From: Cunninghamia lanceolata
Lineage: Eukaryota; Streptophyta; Pinopsida; Cupressales; Cupressaceae
Assembly (NCBI GenBank): GCA_027924645.1
Contig: BSBN01000809.1
Coordinates: forward strand, 44,174,001-44,238,000
Direction of reading: 5' to 3'
Length of the DNA: 64,000 bases
Below, in pieces: positions 12,673 through 23,625 of this stretch (the stretch's first letter is position 1; the number at the start of each line of letters is the position of its first letter). Position numbers and translations under genes: made by a program. Below the pieces are notes generated by a model, which was not told the origin of the DNA, searched no databases, and was given only the letters and a program-made list of their open reading frames with translations.

Positions 12673-15600
12673 TAACCATGTTTTTAACACTTTGAAAAGC
12701 ATTCATTATATTTATTTTCAATGTAAGTCTTAATTGAAGCAAGTCATACGAGGATATTATCTTTCTTTTGTGGCCTACACAATCAAACCATGAAATGACT
12801 CTCCTCTTAATTAATTGGAGACTTTTTAAAAGAAAAAGAAAGTATATTAAATCAAGGTACACACCTTAGGGTCCTTTAAACCTATGGACAGGGATTGTTA
12901 AAAGAAAACTTTAGATGTTGATTAAACAAGTGTTGTATAATGATTAATTTTTATAATTGTAACATGTTTAAAAATTAGATTAATTGGTTAAATTATGTAT
13001 TGGTGGTTTGTTTATGAAAAATAAATATGTTGGAGCATAGACCAAACAACTAAGCCATTGAAAGATAGGCATAATGGTTACAAGTTTGAATCCTCAACTT
13101 CAATTGTATGAGTAAATGCAACTCATATGGCTAGAGGTTGTAGGGGCCATGTTATTAGGACCTCACAAATGGGGTCCCAACTAGTGTGATTCCTTCATAT
13201 CAATAGAAAAAGAAAAAGAGAAAAATAGATTTGTATTAATGGAAATATGCTTACTATTAGATAGTTGTAACTATTGAGATATCCTTGATTTGTAATAACA
13301 TAATAGGCTAGCTACATATATTTGTGTATTTGCCAACAATTACTAACAATGAATTAAAAGAGAAATTAACTATGTTGAGAACTATTAGGGTGGTATAAAA
13401 ATTACAATGAATAAAATATCATATAGATTAATTCTCTATAATTATTAATTAGAATTTTTGAAAGTATATACAATTTGAAGTAGTGATTATAAGGATGTTT
13501 ATATTCCACACTAGCTGAAGGAGAAGTAGAACATATCTATCACTATAAGAAGTATGATAGCTTCATTTTTGTCATCTTTTACGTGGGAAAATGAAATTCA
13601 TTTATAGGAATAACCACTAAACTTCAAGTCCACATTCATTAAATCCATTAATAAAGTATAATAAAACAATGATTATGCCAAAGTTTCAAATAATTTCAAA
13701 TAAAAGACCTAAATATAATATTCACTATTAATTTCTAGTTTTGGCAAAAGGACTTTTGAGAGATATTGATTTTATCAGTCCTAAGTACTTATAATATGTG
13801 TCATCATTTGAGTAGGGTTTGTCATCAAGATTTCACACATTTATCTCCTAACTTTAATTTTCTATAAATTTTAATTTTTCTATGAGAGATATTTTTTTTA
13901 TTTTTAACTAGTACATAAGTGAAAAAAATAAGAAAAATGAAGACAAAGCAAAGCATTTGAGCCAACCACCCACAATATGAAAAGATGTTAATGAAATTGA
14001 TAGTAAGAAAATTATAAATAAAATTGCAATAGATGGTTTTAAACTCTTTTATAATTCATTACAATATATGCATAGATTTATATCTACAATATTTGCATTC
14101 TTTGATGGAGAATTTATTTATTTTAAGTAAACATAAGGCCAAAATCCTTACACCACCACCAAACTACATTTAAACATTGAATAATTTAAGAAATATTTTA
14201 CCTCTCAAAATTGTGCCAATATTTATATGATCTATGCATTACTTGTATTGTTTAGATAAAAAAGACACTCAAAATTTTCAATTGCTTTCCCTAGTTAAAA
14301 AGGATTGATGTTTCTAAGTGACTTCATCTACAGAGCATCCATGACAAATAAAATTTAACATTTTACAGTTTACAAACCCCTATGAAACCAAACAAAGATA
14401 TGTGTATAAAAGTACTATAAAATGAAATGCAAAATAATATGAATGAATGATTTAAAGATTTCAAAGGAAATTTCAAATGGGTTTTCTTATGCTTACTAAA
14501 AATAAAGGAAGATAAAAAATGAAACCCTAATTTTCAAAACCCTTGCAATTAAGACAATGATTCTTGTGTTATTTGATAGCAAACACAAGGCATGTGTAAG
14601 AGAAAAAGAAAAAATATAGGATTGTTTTGATAGGCATATGAAAGAAAGAAAGAAATATAATATTATGGAGTAGTTAATTGATCTAGACAATAATAATCAC
14701 TTAAATACTAATAAATATTTGTCATTGTTATAATGGTTTGTAAAAAAACATAATTAATATTTTTTGATTTATATCAAAGCTACAACAAAATCTCAAAATT
14801 TTTAGCTAATAGTATTTAAGATAAATGATATTTTTATTTTTATCTTTAAAAATACACATATTTATGTATTCCAATTATTTCATAAAAAGATGAAAATTAA
14901 AAATTAAATATTTTATTTATAACCATAAAAAATAAAATAAAAAATAAAAACTTTCAGTTAAGTGGACAATATTAATAATAACTAGGTAGGGATTATACAT
15001 CTAATAGTAAAAAAAATTAGTGCAGTTATTGTATATACTTGAGGAAAGCATGTTAATGGTAGATAAGATGAAAGGTGTTGTGTCACATCATTTAAGAATA
15101 TATTGTAAAAGTGTTTTAAAATGTTTGTTAGTCACACTACAAATGATGAAAGCATGTTACAGTGAATTATTGGAAGAAACATTATGTTGCATCACTCTTC
15201 GCTTTAATCTTGTGTGACCAAATTGTAGAGTACTATAGTGGGCCGAAATGGAAAAAAGGCATGCTAAGGCAATGAGTTGTAAGGCCATTTTGTCCCATCA
15301 CTCACATAAATGGCAATGCATAATGCACCAAATTTACTATCAGATATTAATTTCAAAACCACTCTTCTTACCTTTAAAGATTTGGTCACTGTCTCATTTT
15401 GAATATATTTACAAGCTAAAGACTAAACACATCATATTTTAAATTTGGAATTTGTAAGGTACAAATTCATTCCATAGAGCTTGGAGTACATGTACACCAT
15501 CCCCTAAAATATGCTTGATAGAAAATTTGATTCACTTTAGATAATTGTTTTTTCTTATCCATGCAACTCCTTGGAAAGAGTGGGAATGGGTAGGTTTTAC

Positions 15601-16129
15601 TTTTGATCTTGAAAGATATGATCATTCAAATAATGAATGAATAGTGTATGGGCATTCAAAAAAAGAACTTCATGCATAATTAAGAAAATAATGAGTCCCT
15701 TCTATACCTTTTGAGATTTAAGGGTCCTCACACTTCAAACTCTAGATGCATAATATTTTAAAAGATACATTTATTTTAATTATTTGTAAATTACTATAGT
15801 GTTGGTTTCTTAAATATTAAAATTTATAAAAACATACAAGTAGCTTTTTTTGATTAAAAAACTAATGTAATCCAAATTACTAATATTGTTATGTCATAAA
15901 TAGTATTGATAATGAATATTTATAGGGTGCCCTAAACATTTAGGGTCTCTTGAAGAGTTTTTGTTTCAATAATGTTCAAACTATTTAAATAATTAAGAGA
16001 TCATCACTTTTACATAATTAAATAAATAATGATTCATGTTGTTAAAAATCATAATAGTTTTATTTTTTATAACTATTATGTGAGAAAAGTAAATTATCTA
16101 TTAAAAATAACAATTAAGGGTGAACTTTG
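12673..16129. other. Long AT-rich intergenic stretch
   Basis: No coding region stands out. Apart from a possible SINE near 13.0-13.2 kb I see no structured element. It ends at the left LTR of element E1. Confidence 0.5.
13025..13222 (+). repeat. Possible degenerate tRNA-derived SINE
   Basis: A weak A-box-like 'taagccattga' near 13052 is followed about 30 bp later by 'gtttgaatcct', close to the B-box consensus GGTTCGAANCC. An A-rich tail (aatagaaaaagaaaaagaga) ends the candidate near 13222. I did not find convincing target site duplications. It could equally be chance. Confidence 0.22.
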
Positions 16130-18064
16130 TGCTGGCAATGTGTATTGTCATTGATGTTAACTCTATATGTGTCAATCTGAGGTCAAAGATGTTGAAGCTG
16201 ATGGTTAGTGGAAGATTTGAGAGAGACGGTTTGACTAAGTTAAAAACATAGGATCAACATGCTTAAGGGAGGTTAGTCTAGAAGACCTAGTAGATGGAGA
16301 AAAACTGTCCAAGTGTAAGAATGGAAATCTTCCTGATGTCTAAGTATGATGTGAAGGTGAGTACATATGTTCTAACATGTTTCTAGTATGCCTACACTAA
16401 TATCCTACCATTCTGGTGTACTGCACTTAGAGAAAAGTTATAGAAGTTGGACTAAGACTTTCATAGTGTATATCCTAAGGCAGAGTTCCAATATTTTGGT
16501 CCGCATTCCTCTACAAAGCAAGATTTAGTCTTGCAGTTCAAAAGCTAAGATGATTGACATATGAATGTGCTATATCCAAGATTTCCACTAATTACACATT
16601 CAACAAAGAAATTTATCAATGACAGGGTTTTGGATTGTGACTTTATAGTGTAAATCAATAGTGGAGACCTTTTGGAATGTTCTACATTCCTCTAGAAGAG
16701 AAATTGTGCCCATGCGGTTTCAAAAATATGTTTGGGGATGTTCAATGCACACTACCTTGCAATATCAGGTGTTGTTTTCATGGCCTGCAAGGTCAGCCTT
16801 CAAATGATAGAAGTAATATAGATAATTCCAGATGCAGTACTTTATAGAAGACATGTTTGAGTACTTACAGAGGATGGAGAAGGTATAGATTAGTTGTATG
16901 CATGTCTGTGGAGACTCCACATACTTCATAGTATATCAGGTTTGAACCACATCCATTTCTCTCTTATTTCCTTTACCACACATGGTGTTCAAGTCACCTT
17001 GAGTTATGTGTATATGTGAATATTGATCATAGTGTAGCTGAGTCAAATGTCTACGCATTCCTTTGAAAATGATAGATATGATTTTGTGGATCTAAAAATA
17101 TGTTCATAATGTTGTACAAGTTCATTCATGAGTATTTTAGTTGGCTTGGTGGTCCACAATGCAATATCTAAAGTTTTGATGTGTGACAGTTAGTCTGGAA
17201 TGCCTTGTTTTGATGAGTTCAACATGTTTCTTGTTTTGCGGATACATATATTGATTAGATACTCTAGGAGAATGGTGTATAGATAGTGTTGAGAAGATAC
17301 ATGGTTGAAATATTGGTTCGCATAATGTTTTTGGCTTCTCCCCGGTAATATGAAGATGGCCAGTTAGCATTGGTACTATTGGTTGGGCTGACAATTTAGT
17401 TTTCTTCATATGCAATGCATCCTGATTGGTTGTTTTGACATAGAAGGGTGTGTTATGATGTATTTTGGGTCCTATTGTGATGTGTTGTGATCCGTAATCT
17501 GTTTACTCTTCATATTGTATATGTTTGATGTCGACCTATGGAGAATCACACGTTTCATCTAAGAGTCTTTTTGGTGTTGATGTAATCAATGTTTTGAGAT
17601 GTTGCAAAGGATATATATATAGAAGAAAAAATTCATTTTGGAAGTGTGTGCATGAATTTCATAAAGCAAAATGCAAATGATGAAGTGTGTGAAGTCGTAA
17701 TGATGGAGTAATTGTGTAGAAAAGAGGATTGCAACATTAGCATAAGTCAAATGCTTCTTTTATAGCAGTTCATAGCTATGTTGTCATTGTAATTCTTTGT
17801 AGCAGTGAACTTCTTCAGGGAGTAGTATCTTCCTTGGGTTGTAGCCTTAAAACAATATTGTAAAGTTTTATAGTAGTGAGCATTATATATTGTGATCTAA
17901 TACTCACTGTGGTTTTTCCCAATTTTGGGTTTTCCACATAAAATCCTAGTATCATTATGTTGATGTATGTGGTGAATGTTTAAGTAGTTTAATCTAATCT
18001 ATAATTAAAGTAGTTAAAATTTGTATATGCTAATTCACCCCCTCTCAGCATCTCAGTGTGTTCA
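16130..18064 (+). repeat. E1 5' LTR
   Basis: It begins TGCTGGCAATG (the 3' copy has TGTTGGCAATG) and ends near gtgttca, six bases before the primer binding site. It shares long blocks with 38424-40350, for example 'agagagacggtttgacta' and 'aacatgcttaagggaggtta'. A TATA-like 'gatatatatata' lies near 17608. Confidence 0.88.
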
Positions 18065-18070
18065 ATAATT

Positions 18071-18082
18071 TGGTATCAGAGT
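18071..18082 (+). promoter_or_regulatory. E1 primer binding site (initiator-Met tRNA type)
   Basis: TGGTATCAGAGT lies just inside the 5' LTR. It matches the complement of the plant initiator methionine tRNA 3' end used by Copia elements, with a one-base change from the usual TGGTATCAGAGC. Confidence 0.85.
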
Positions 18083-18099
18083 CAAGTTCCTTTGAGAAG

Positions 18100-18750
18100 C
18101 TTAATTACTGAGGTAGATCCTACTCTTGAACACATTGAATCTAAAGCTATATCTGATAATGTGTTTACTCTGGAACCTGAAGGTTGGGACCTCAACCTAG
18201 ATGAAGCAGATCTTGAAGGAGAGCTCTAGTCAGCCCTTAAGGATATGGATAAAGCAAGAGAACTAAACTAGGAATATGAGGACATGCTTGAAAAATCAAA
18301 GGAGACAATTGTGAAATTGAAAACAAGAGCTAAAGAATCAAAAGAAGAAATTGGCAAAATGAAAGCTCAGATAGAAGGAGACAAAGGAGGTGACATCAAA
18401 CTCAAGGAGGTAGAAGATATGATCTCTAATTTGAAATTCATGGTTGAAGAAGGCAAGAGGATTGAAGGTTGCCTAAATATCAAGCTCAATGAGAAAGTTG
18501 AATGTTCAAAACTTGAGGAAGAAGTTGTCACTTTGAGAAAATAACTAGAAAAAGCAAAAGAATAGATTGACAAGGGGTTAAAAATGAAAGGAGGTTCTGA
18601 GATTCTTGATGAACTGATCAAATCTCAAAAGATATCAAAAGAAAAATCTAGACTTGGTTTTGAAAACGGGAAAATTCCTATAATTATTGGATCCACAAAT
18701 TTGTATGATAACTTCAAAGCAGAAGGAAAGTCTGAAATAAAGGAAGAAAA
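18100..18750 (+). pseudogene. E1 Gag, upstream part (coiled coil)
   Basis: The translation is rich in Lys and Glu, with heptad-like stretches (for example EKSKETIVKLKTRAKESK near 18290). It then has a segment LDELIKSQKISKEKSRLGFE near 18608, which resembles the 'LD.IL.SQ...KSGLG' motif that precedes the zinc knuckles in many plant Copia-type Gag proteins. In-frame stops occur, including TAGs near 18228, 18270 and 18563 and a TAA near 18542. The frame continues across the insertion: codon AA|A at 18749 resumes at 35182 after T is removed. The usual amino-terminal Gag domain was not recognised. Confidence 0.65.
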
Positions 18751-18778
18751 GGGTGTGTGCAAGAAGTTGTGTCCACTT
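18751..18778 (+). repeat. T left terminal inverted repeat
   Basis: It starts GGGT, has three mismatches to the right end, then the shared 20-mer GCAAGAAGTTGTGTCCACTT (18759-18778). Beyond it both ends also carry a GTGGAAGT block (18797 region on the left; complement of 35138 region on the right), separated from the core by different short spacers. Confidence 0.8.
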
Positions 18779-19009
18779 TTTGGCCAAAAAGTGGAAGTGT
18801 TTTTCCTGATTTTTAGAATTTGTCACATTTGACCTAAAAATTTGAAGCACTTAAAGGTGGAATCTTGGAAAAAGTCACTAAATATGAAATGTAGTACTCA
18901 GAGTCTAGTTTCCAAATATGTAATTTTTTTCAATACCCAGATGATAGAAATTGATTTTGAATAGGCGTTTCTAAAAACCACTGTTTAAAAGTCACTTTTT
19001 TTTTACTAT

Positions 19010-19290
19010 ACCATGTACGTGTACGTCATCCATATTTTGACCTAAATAATCATATTTTTCAAAATCCTTTTGGGAAAAGCTTTGTAACTCACTGAAGCAC
19101 GTTTTCCATATTTATTTGTAATTTTTTATTGAATAATTTTTTTTTTATTAATTTTTTATTGGTCATTTTTTGTCTTTTAAAAAATCATCGTGTACGTCAC
19201 GCATAAGATGACCTAAACTTAACATTTTTTGAAATTTTTTTTTTAAATTGAAAAGAATTGTCTAAAGTACGTTTTCATACAATTTTTTTT
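19010..19290 (+). repeat. Degenerate duplicated block in T left subterminal region
   Basis: 'gtgtacgtca' followed by 'gacctaaa' and later 'acgttttc' occurs at about 19018-19105 and again at about 19191-19275. The rest of 18780-19640 is T- and A-rich with no gene. Confidence 0.5.
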
Positions 19291-19642
19291 ACAAAAAAAT
19301 ATTTTAATAAAAAGTTATTAAAATATTAAAAAACCCTGATAATTCAAAGTTATAAACCTATTTCATCATAAATTGATTAAAAAATTTAAAAAATAATTTA
19401 ATTGTAAAAGAAATTACATATTTAGAATCTACATTGTCTCCTCTATAATGGGTTTTAATTTCGTCAAAATATTCTGCAAAATAGGCCTTTAAATATATGC
19501 CCAAAGTCACTATTTTGTTGTAACATTGACAGGGCCTTCAAGGTGCAGGTCAAACTAGGACCAGAGGTCAGGGTCGGGTCCCCAAAGCATTTTCTGAAGC
19601 GGGTTACAAAGCAAAACCCGAGCCTAAAATTCAAATTTTGAA

Positions 19643-19791
19643 TAACGGGATCCCGTTTATAGAACGCGATCCCGTTTATAAAACGGGATCCCGTTTACTT
19701 CTCCATTGGTCGTGAATAAAACGGGATCCCGTTTAATAAACGGGATCGCGTAGTAAACGGGATCCCGTTTTATATAACGGGATCCCGTTTT
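19643..19791. repeat. T left subterminal palindrome array
   Basis: Seven copies of a 16-bp palindrome, consensus AAACGGGATCCCGTTT, stand within 149 bp. Some are altered, for example with CGCGATCC or ATCGCG cores. The centre GGGATCCC contains a BamHI site, and each arm holds a CpG. The array lies 0.9-1.0 kb from the left end and about 265 bp upstream of the transposase start codon. Clustered short motifs near both ends are the usual layout of transposase binding sites in large plant DNA transposons, so that role is inferred here. Confidence 0.9.
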
Positions 19792-20056
19792 ATATTTGCC
19801 TGTTTTTTTAATAAGACTGTACTATGACTGTCATTTCTGCAACTTGCCCTACAGTACGGCCGACAGCGATTCTTGCAGCATTCTTTGGCATATTTCTTTC
19901 TTTTGCAGGTCCATCAACTTGAAGTATTGTTGGTATTTTGATAGAAGCCATCATGGAGACATTATTTGAGTGGAATTTTGTTGAATTGGTACTTGTTTGA
20001 AGGATTTGAAACACATTCAAGTTTTTGACATTACATGCTTCATAAATTTTTTAATC

Positions 20057-23000
20057 ATGGGATCACAAAGTCGTAATAAGAGGAAAGATAGGAAGCTATT
20101 AACCCCTGAAGAAATTGAAGCAAAGAGAGTGAAGGAGGCAAAAAGGCAAAGAGATAGAAGAGTAAAGATTCAATCAATGAACAATGCTGAAGCATCCAAT
20201 TCCACAACTATTGAAGATAAAAACATTGAGGAGACCATGGATATAGATGATGCAAGTTTGCAAGAGGTGAATGTGGAAACTAATACGATTATGCAAACTA
20301 CTCCTGGTATGTCTTCAAATCCCTCTATTAATGCTATGGAGAATGTTTCAATGGGCACAAATCCAGGTACTTCTTCAAATCCACTTTTGAATGAAATGGA
20401 AATAGTGTTGATAGGAGATTTAAAACAAGCTGGTTATAACAATGTTGAGATTGATAATATTCGTAGAGATCAAAATTTGAAACAAATTGTAGTTGAAAAT
20501 GAAAATGAAAATCCTTTTGTTGAAAATGAAAATGAAAATCCTTTTGTTGTTGAAAATGAAAATGAAAACCGTTTTGTTGTTGAAAATGAAAATGAAAACC
20601 GTTTTGTTGTTGAAAATGAAAACGAAAATCTTTTTGTTGAAAATGAAAATGAAAACTGTTTTGTTGTTGAAAATGAAAACGAAAATTCTTTTGTTGAAAA
20701 TGAAAATGAAAACCGTTTTGTTGTTGAAAATGAAAACGAAAATCCTTTTGTTGAAAATGAAAATGAAAACCGTTTTGTTGTTGAAAATGAAAATCGTTTT
20801 GAAGTTGAAAATGAAAATGAAAATCTAGGAAGTGATGTTGAAAATGAGAAATATTTTTTCAAAATTGAAAGAGATGTTTTGGATAATCTTCCTGGTAAAA
20901 TTTCTTGGAGACAAATAAGAACACATGCCAATAGATTATATAAGGAATTTTTTTATCGTAAAAAACTATCATTTCAATGTCAACTAATGATGCAATTAAT
21001 GAGAATGTGGAAAATGAGAAAAGTAATGAAAATGTTAGGCATTTTTGTTAAACCAAGAAAAAAAGATCAATCACTAAAACATGCTATGTCTACTGTTGCT
21101 AGTGCCATTGAGTCTATTGGAAGTAATAGTCGATCCAAAGATAAAAATGCAGCAAGACGAGCTATAACAACTGCTATAGTGAATACAACAACTTTGAATA
21201 GAAGAATGGTAAGCAATATTAGTGGAATTCTAAAAATACATCCTAAAACATTGGTAAGAGCGGCAAAAAGAAGAGAAAGTATAGAAAATGATCCAATTAA
21301 CCAATGTTGGAGTTTTAGTGGTCGACTCCCGAGATCTGACATGAAACTAAATGTTGAAATCAGATCTTTGATCGAAAAATATTGGCATGATAATACTAGG
21401 ATATTGTCTAATGCTAGAGATGTTTTAAAATTAAGAGTGGGGTCCAAAGTTCACGATCCTCATCCAAAACACCTATTAGATACAACGCAAACTGAATTTT
21501 ATAGAAAATTTTGTGATGAATTAGTGTTACCTGGTAATATTAAAATAAGTCAAAGATCTTTTAAAAAATGCAAACCATGGTATGTAAAGATTAATAAGGA
21601 ACGAATATCTTGTTGTTGTAAAATGCATGTTCAATTTCGTTATTATTATGATGTGTTTCAATATATACGTTGTACTTTACATCGTAACATGATTATACAT
21701 GAATGTGATATTAATATGCCAACTAAAGCAATAAAAGAGTTTATATCAAGTTTGTTCTGTGAAAGATCTAATGAAAAAGGTTTTTATTTAAGTTCATGTA
21801 TTTCTGGACAATGCATTAGTTGTGGCAATGTTTCTTTGTTAAGAGTTTGTATGCATGAAAGTGTTGAAAATGATTTTGGACAACAATTAGTGGATGTTAA
21901 AAGATTTAAGAATGTTGAATATTCTTTAAAAGATGGAAAATTTGGAAAGCGTTGTGATTTAATTACAGAAAAGGTTAGTGTGCATGCATTCATATCAGAA
22001 TTTAAAAGTAAAATTGTACCAAAATATGTCAAGCACTCTCAACAAGCTCGATGGCTTGATGGACAATTTCGTGAATGTAGAAACACATTTCCAGTTGGTA
22101 CTATACTATCAGTGGTTGATTTTGCAGAAAACTATACTTTAGCTCCGCAAGAGGAAATTCAATCACAATATTACAATTCAGTGCAGGTTGCTATGTTTGT
22201 TCATATTGTTTATAGACATGCAGATGATAGCACAGAGAATGATAGAAAAGTTTTGAGGGAGTATCATTTCTATTTGAGTGACAACCGGTTACACTCGTCA
22301 GAGTTTGTTCAATATTGTTTCAATATATTTTATACAAATTTAAGAGAAAGAGGAATCCAGATGACTGAACATCTTATATGGTCAGATAATTGTACGGGGC
22401 AGTTCAAGAATGCTCGAATGTTCTATTGGTTATGTAGGGTTCACAAGAAGAATAATGTCCAACATATGTGGAATTTTTTTGAAGCTGGACATGGTAAAGG
22501 AGAACATGATGGAGCTGGTGCATGTGTTAAAAGAATTCATGCTAGACAACAATTAAAATTTGAGGATGCAGTAAAATTTAAAGATGCACGTGGGATTGTA
22601 GATTGGTGCAATACAAGATTATGTACACCTGGATCAAGCAAGTACTCTACAGTTCGTCGATTCTTTTGGTTGGTTGAAGAAGATAATATTCTACCTAGAC
22701 TTGATTGCCAAACAATCAGTGGATCTACTAAATGGCATTCATTTAGGAGTTCGAATGCAAGTACATGGACTATCTGGACAAGGGAGCTTGCATGTTTTTG
22801 TCAGTTTTGTATTTCAGGAGATTGGGAAGCATGTGAGAATACAGAATGGGTTGAAGAGTGGAAACAAAGACCATTGACACTTGCACAAGCACATAATCGA
22901 AGTGAAACAACAATTGAAGACAATGATCAACTGTTTGTATCAGACGATTATGACCGTGTTTCAGACCTTGTACAAGAAGGTAATTTAATTCAAATCATTT

Positions 23001-23625
23001 CATTTTATTTCACTTTGATTACTAATTTGTAGTGCTTTTATTTATTTATGTGTACATATGAATGCATGTATGTTGATTGGTCAAATTTTATGGACATGTG
23101 CAAGTTATTGAATCAAAATTTGTTTTGCAGGACATGTGTATGCTGTTGTTGCACCAAAGAATAATGAAGAGGAAACTGAATATTGGTTGGCTCGTTGTGT
23201 GGAGACTAAACATAAGTTAACAACACCTCGAGAAGATGATGATGGCTTTCTTTATCCAACAGGTTTGATGATCCCCTTAAGACATCCCCTTAAGCATATT
23301 TTAAGAACTTCTTTGATCCCCTTAAGCAAATTTTAAGTATTTCTTTGATGATGCCTATCATTATCCAATAGGTTCGGTGGTGGTTGTTGGCACTTGGCTA
23401 CGAAAATACCTAATAAGGAAGAATGGTTTGCCTGCATTCGAAGATTATGAAACACATAAGAAGATTATACACTACTCACATTTGGTGTTGGCAACAAATA
23501 TAAAACTGGAGAGGTATCGCGGAAAACCTACAAATAAAGAGTTATGGAACATTTCTATGGAAGACCATGAGACAATCATCGATGCATTGGAAAAAAGAGA
23601 GGATGGAGATGGTATAATGGAATAA
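20057..23625 (+). CDS. T transposase-like protein, three exons, ~1,102 aa
   Basis: Exons 20057-22979, 23131-23262 and 23372-23625 join in frame (3,309 nt, 1,103 codons with the stop) over GT-AG introns with the same phase. I chose the ATG at 20057 (MGSQSRNKRKDRKLL) because a basic, charged start follows it. An upstream in-frame ATG exists at 19997. The protein has a basic N-terminus, then about a dozen repeats of a VENENENRF-like unit (residues ~145-257), then Cys/His-rich segments (SCCCKMH; CISGQCISCG). The core has acidic residues in DFAENYT (D688), IWSDNCTGQFK (D777) and HGKGEHDG (E816/D818), a plausible DDE triad. The exon 2-3 part (YWLARCVE...VVVVGTWLRKY) forms a separate small domain. 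No internal stop was seen. I recognise the layout of a transposase but not its family. Confidence 0.75.
22980..23130 (+). other. Transposase intron 1
   Basis: GTAATTTAA donor and TTTTGCAG acceptor, 151 bp. Joining the exons gives VQEG-HVYAVVAP in frame. Confidence 0.75.
23263..23371 (+). other. Transposase intron 2
   Basis: 109 bp, donor gtttgatg, acceptor caatag. It contains three 'atccccttaag' motifs that also occur at 24.24, 24.26 and 26.62 kb. Joining gives YPTG-SVVVVGTW in frame. Confidence 0.65.

Noticed and set aside
17137..17415. Minus-strand ORF shared by both E1 LTRs (also 39432-39758)
   Set aside because: LTR copies share sequence by descent; no domain or start context supports a gene.
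20493..20828. Plus-strand ORF of MKMKMKILLL repeats
   Set aside because: A shifted frame of the same repeat, fully inside the transposase frame.
20470..20931. Minus-strand ORF rich in FSFSFST
   Set aside because: It is the antisense reading of the VENENEN repeat in the transposase exon.
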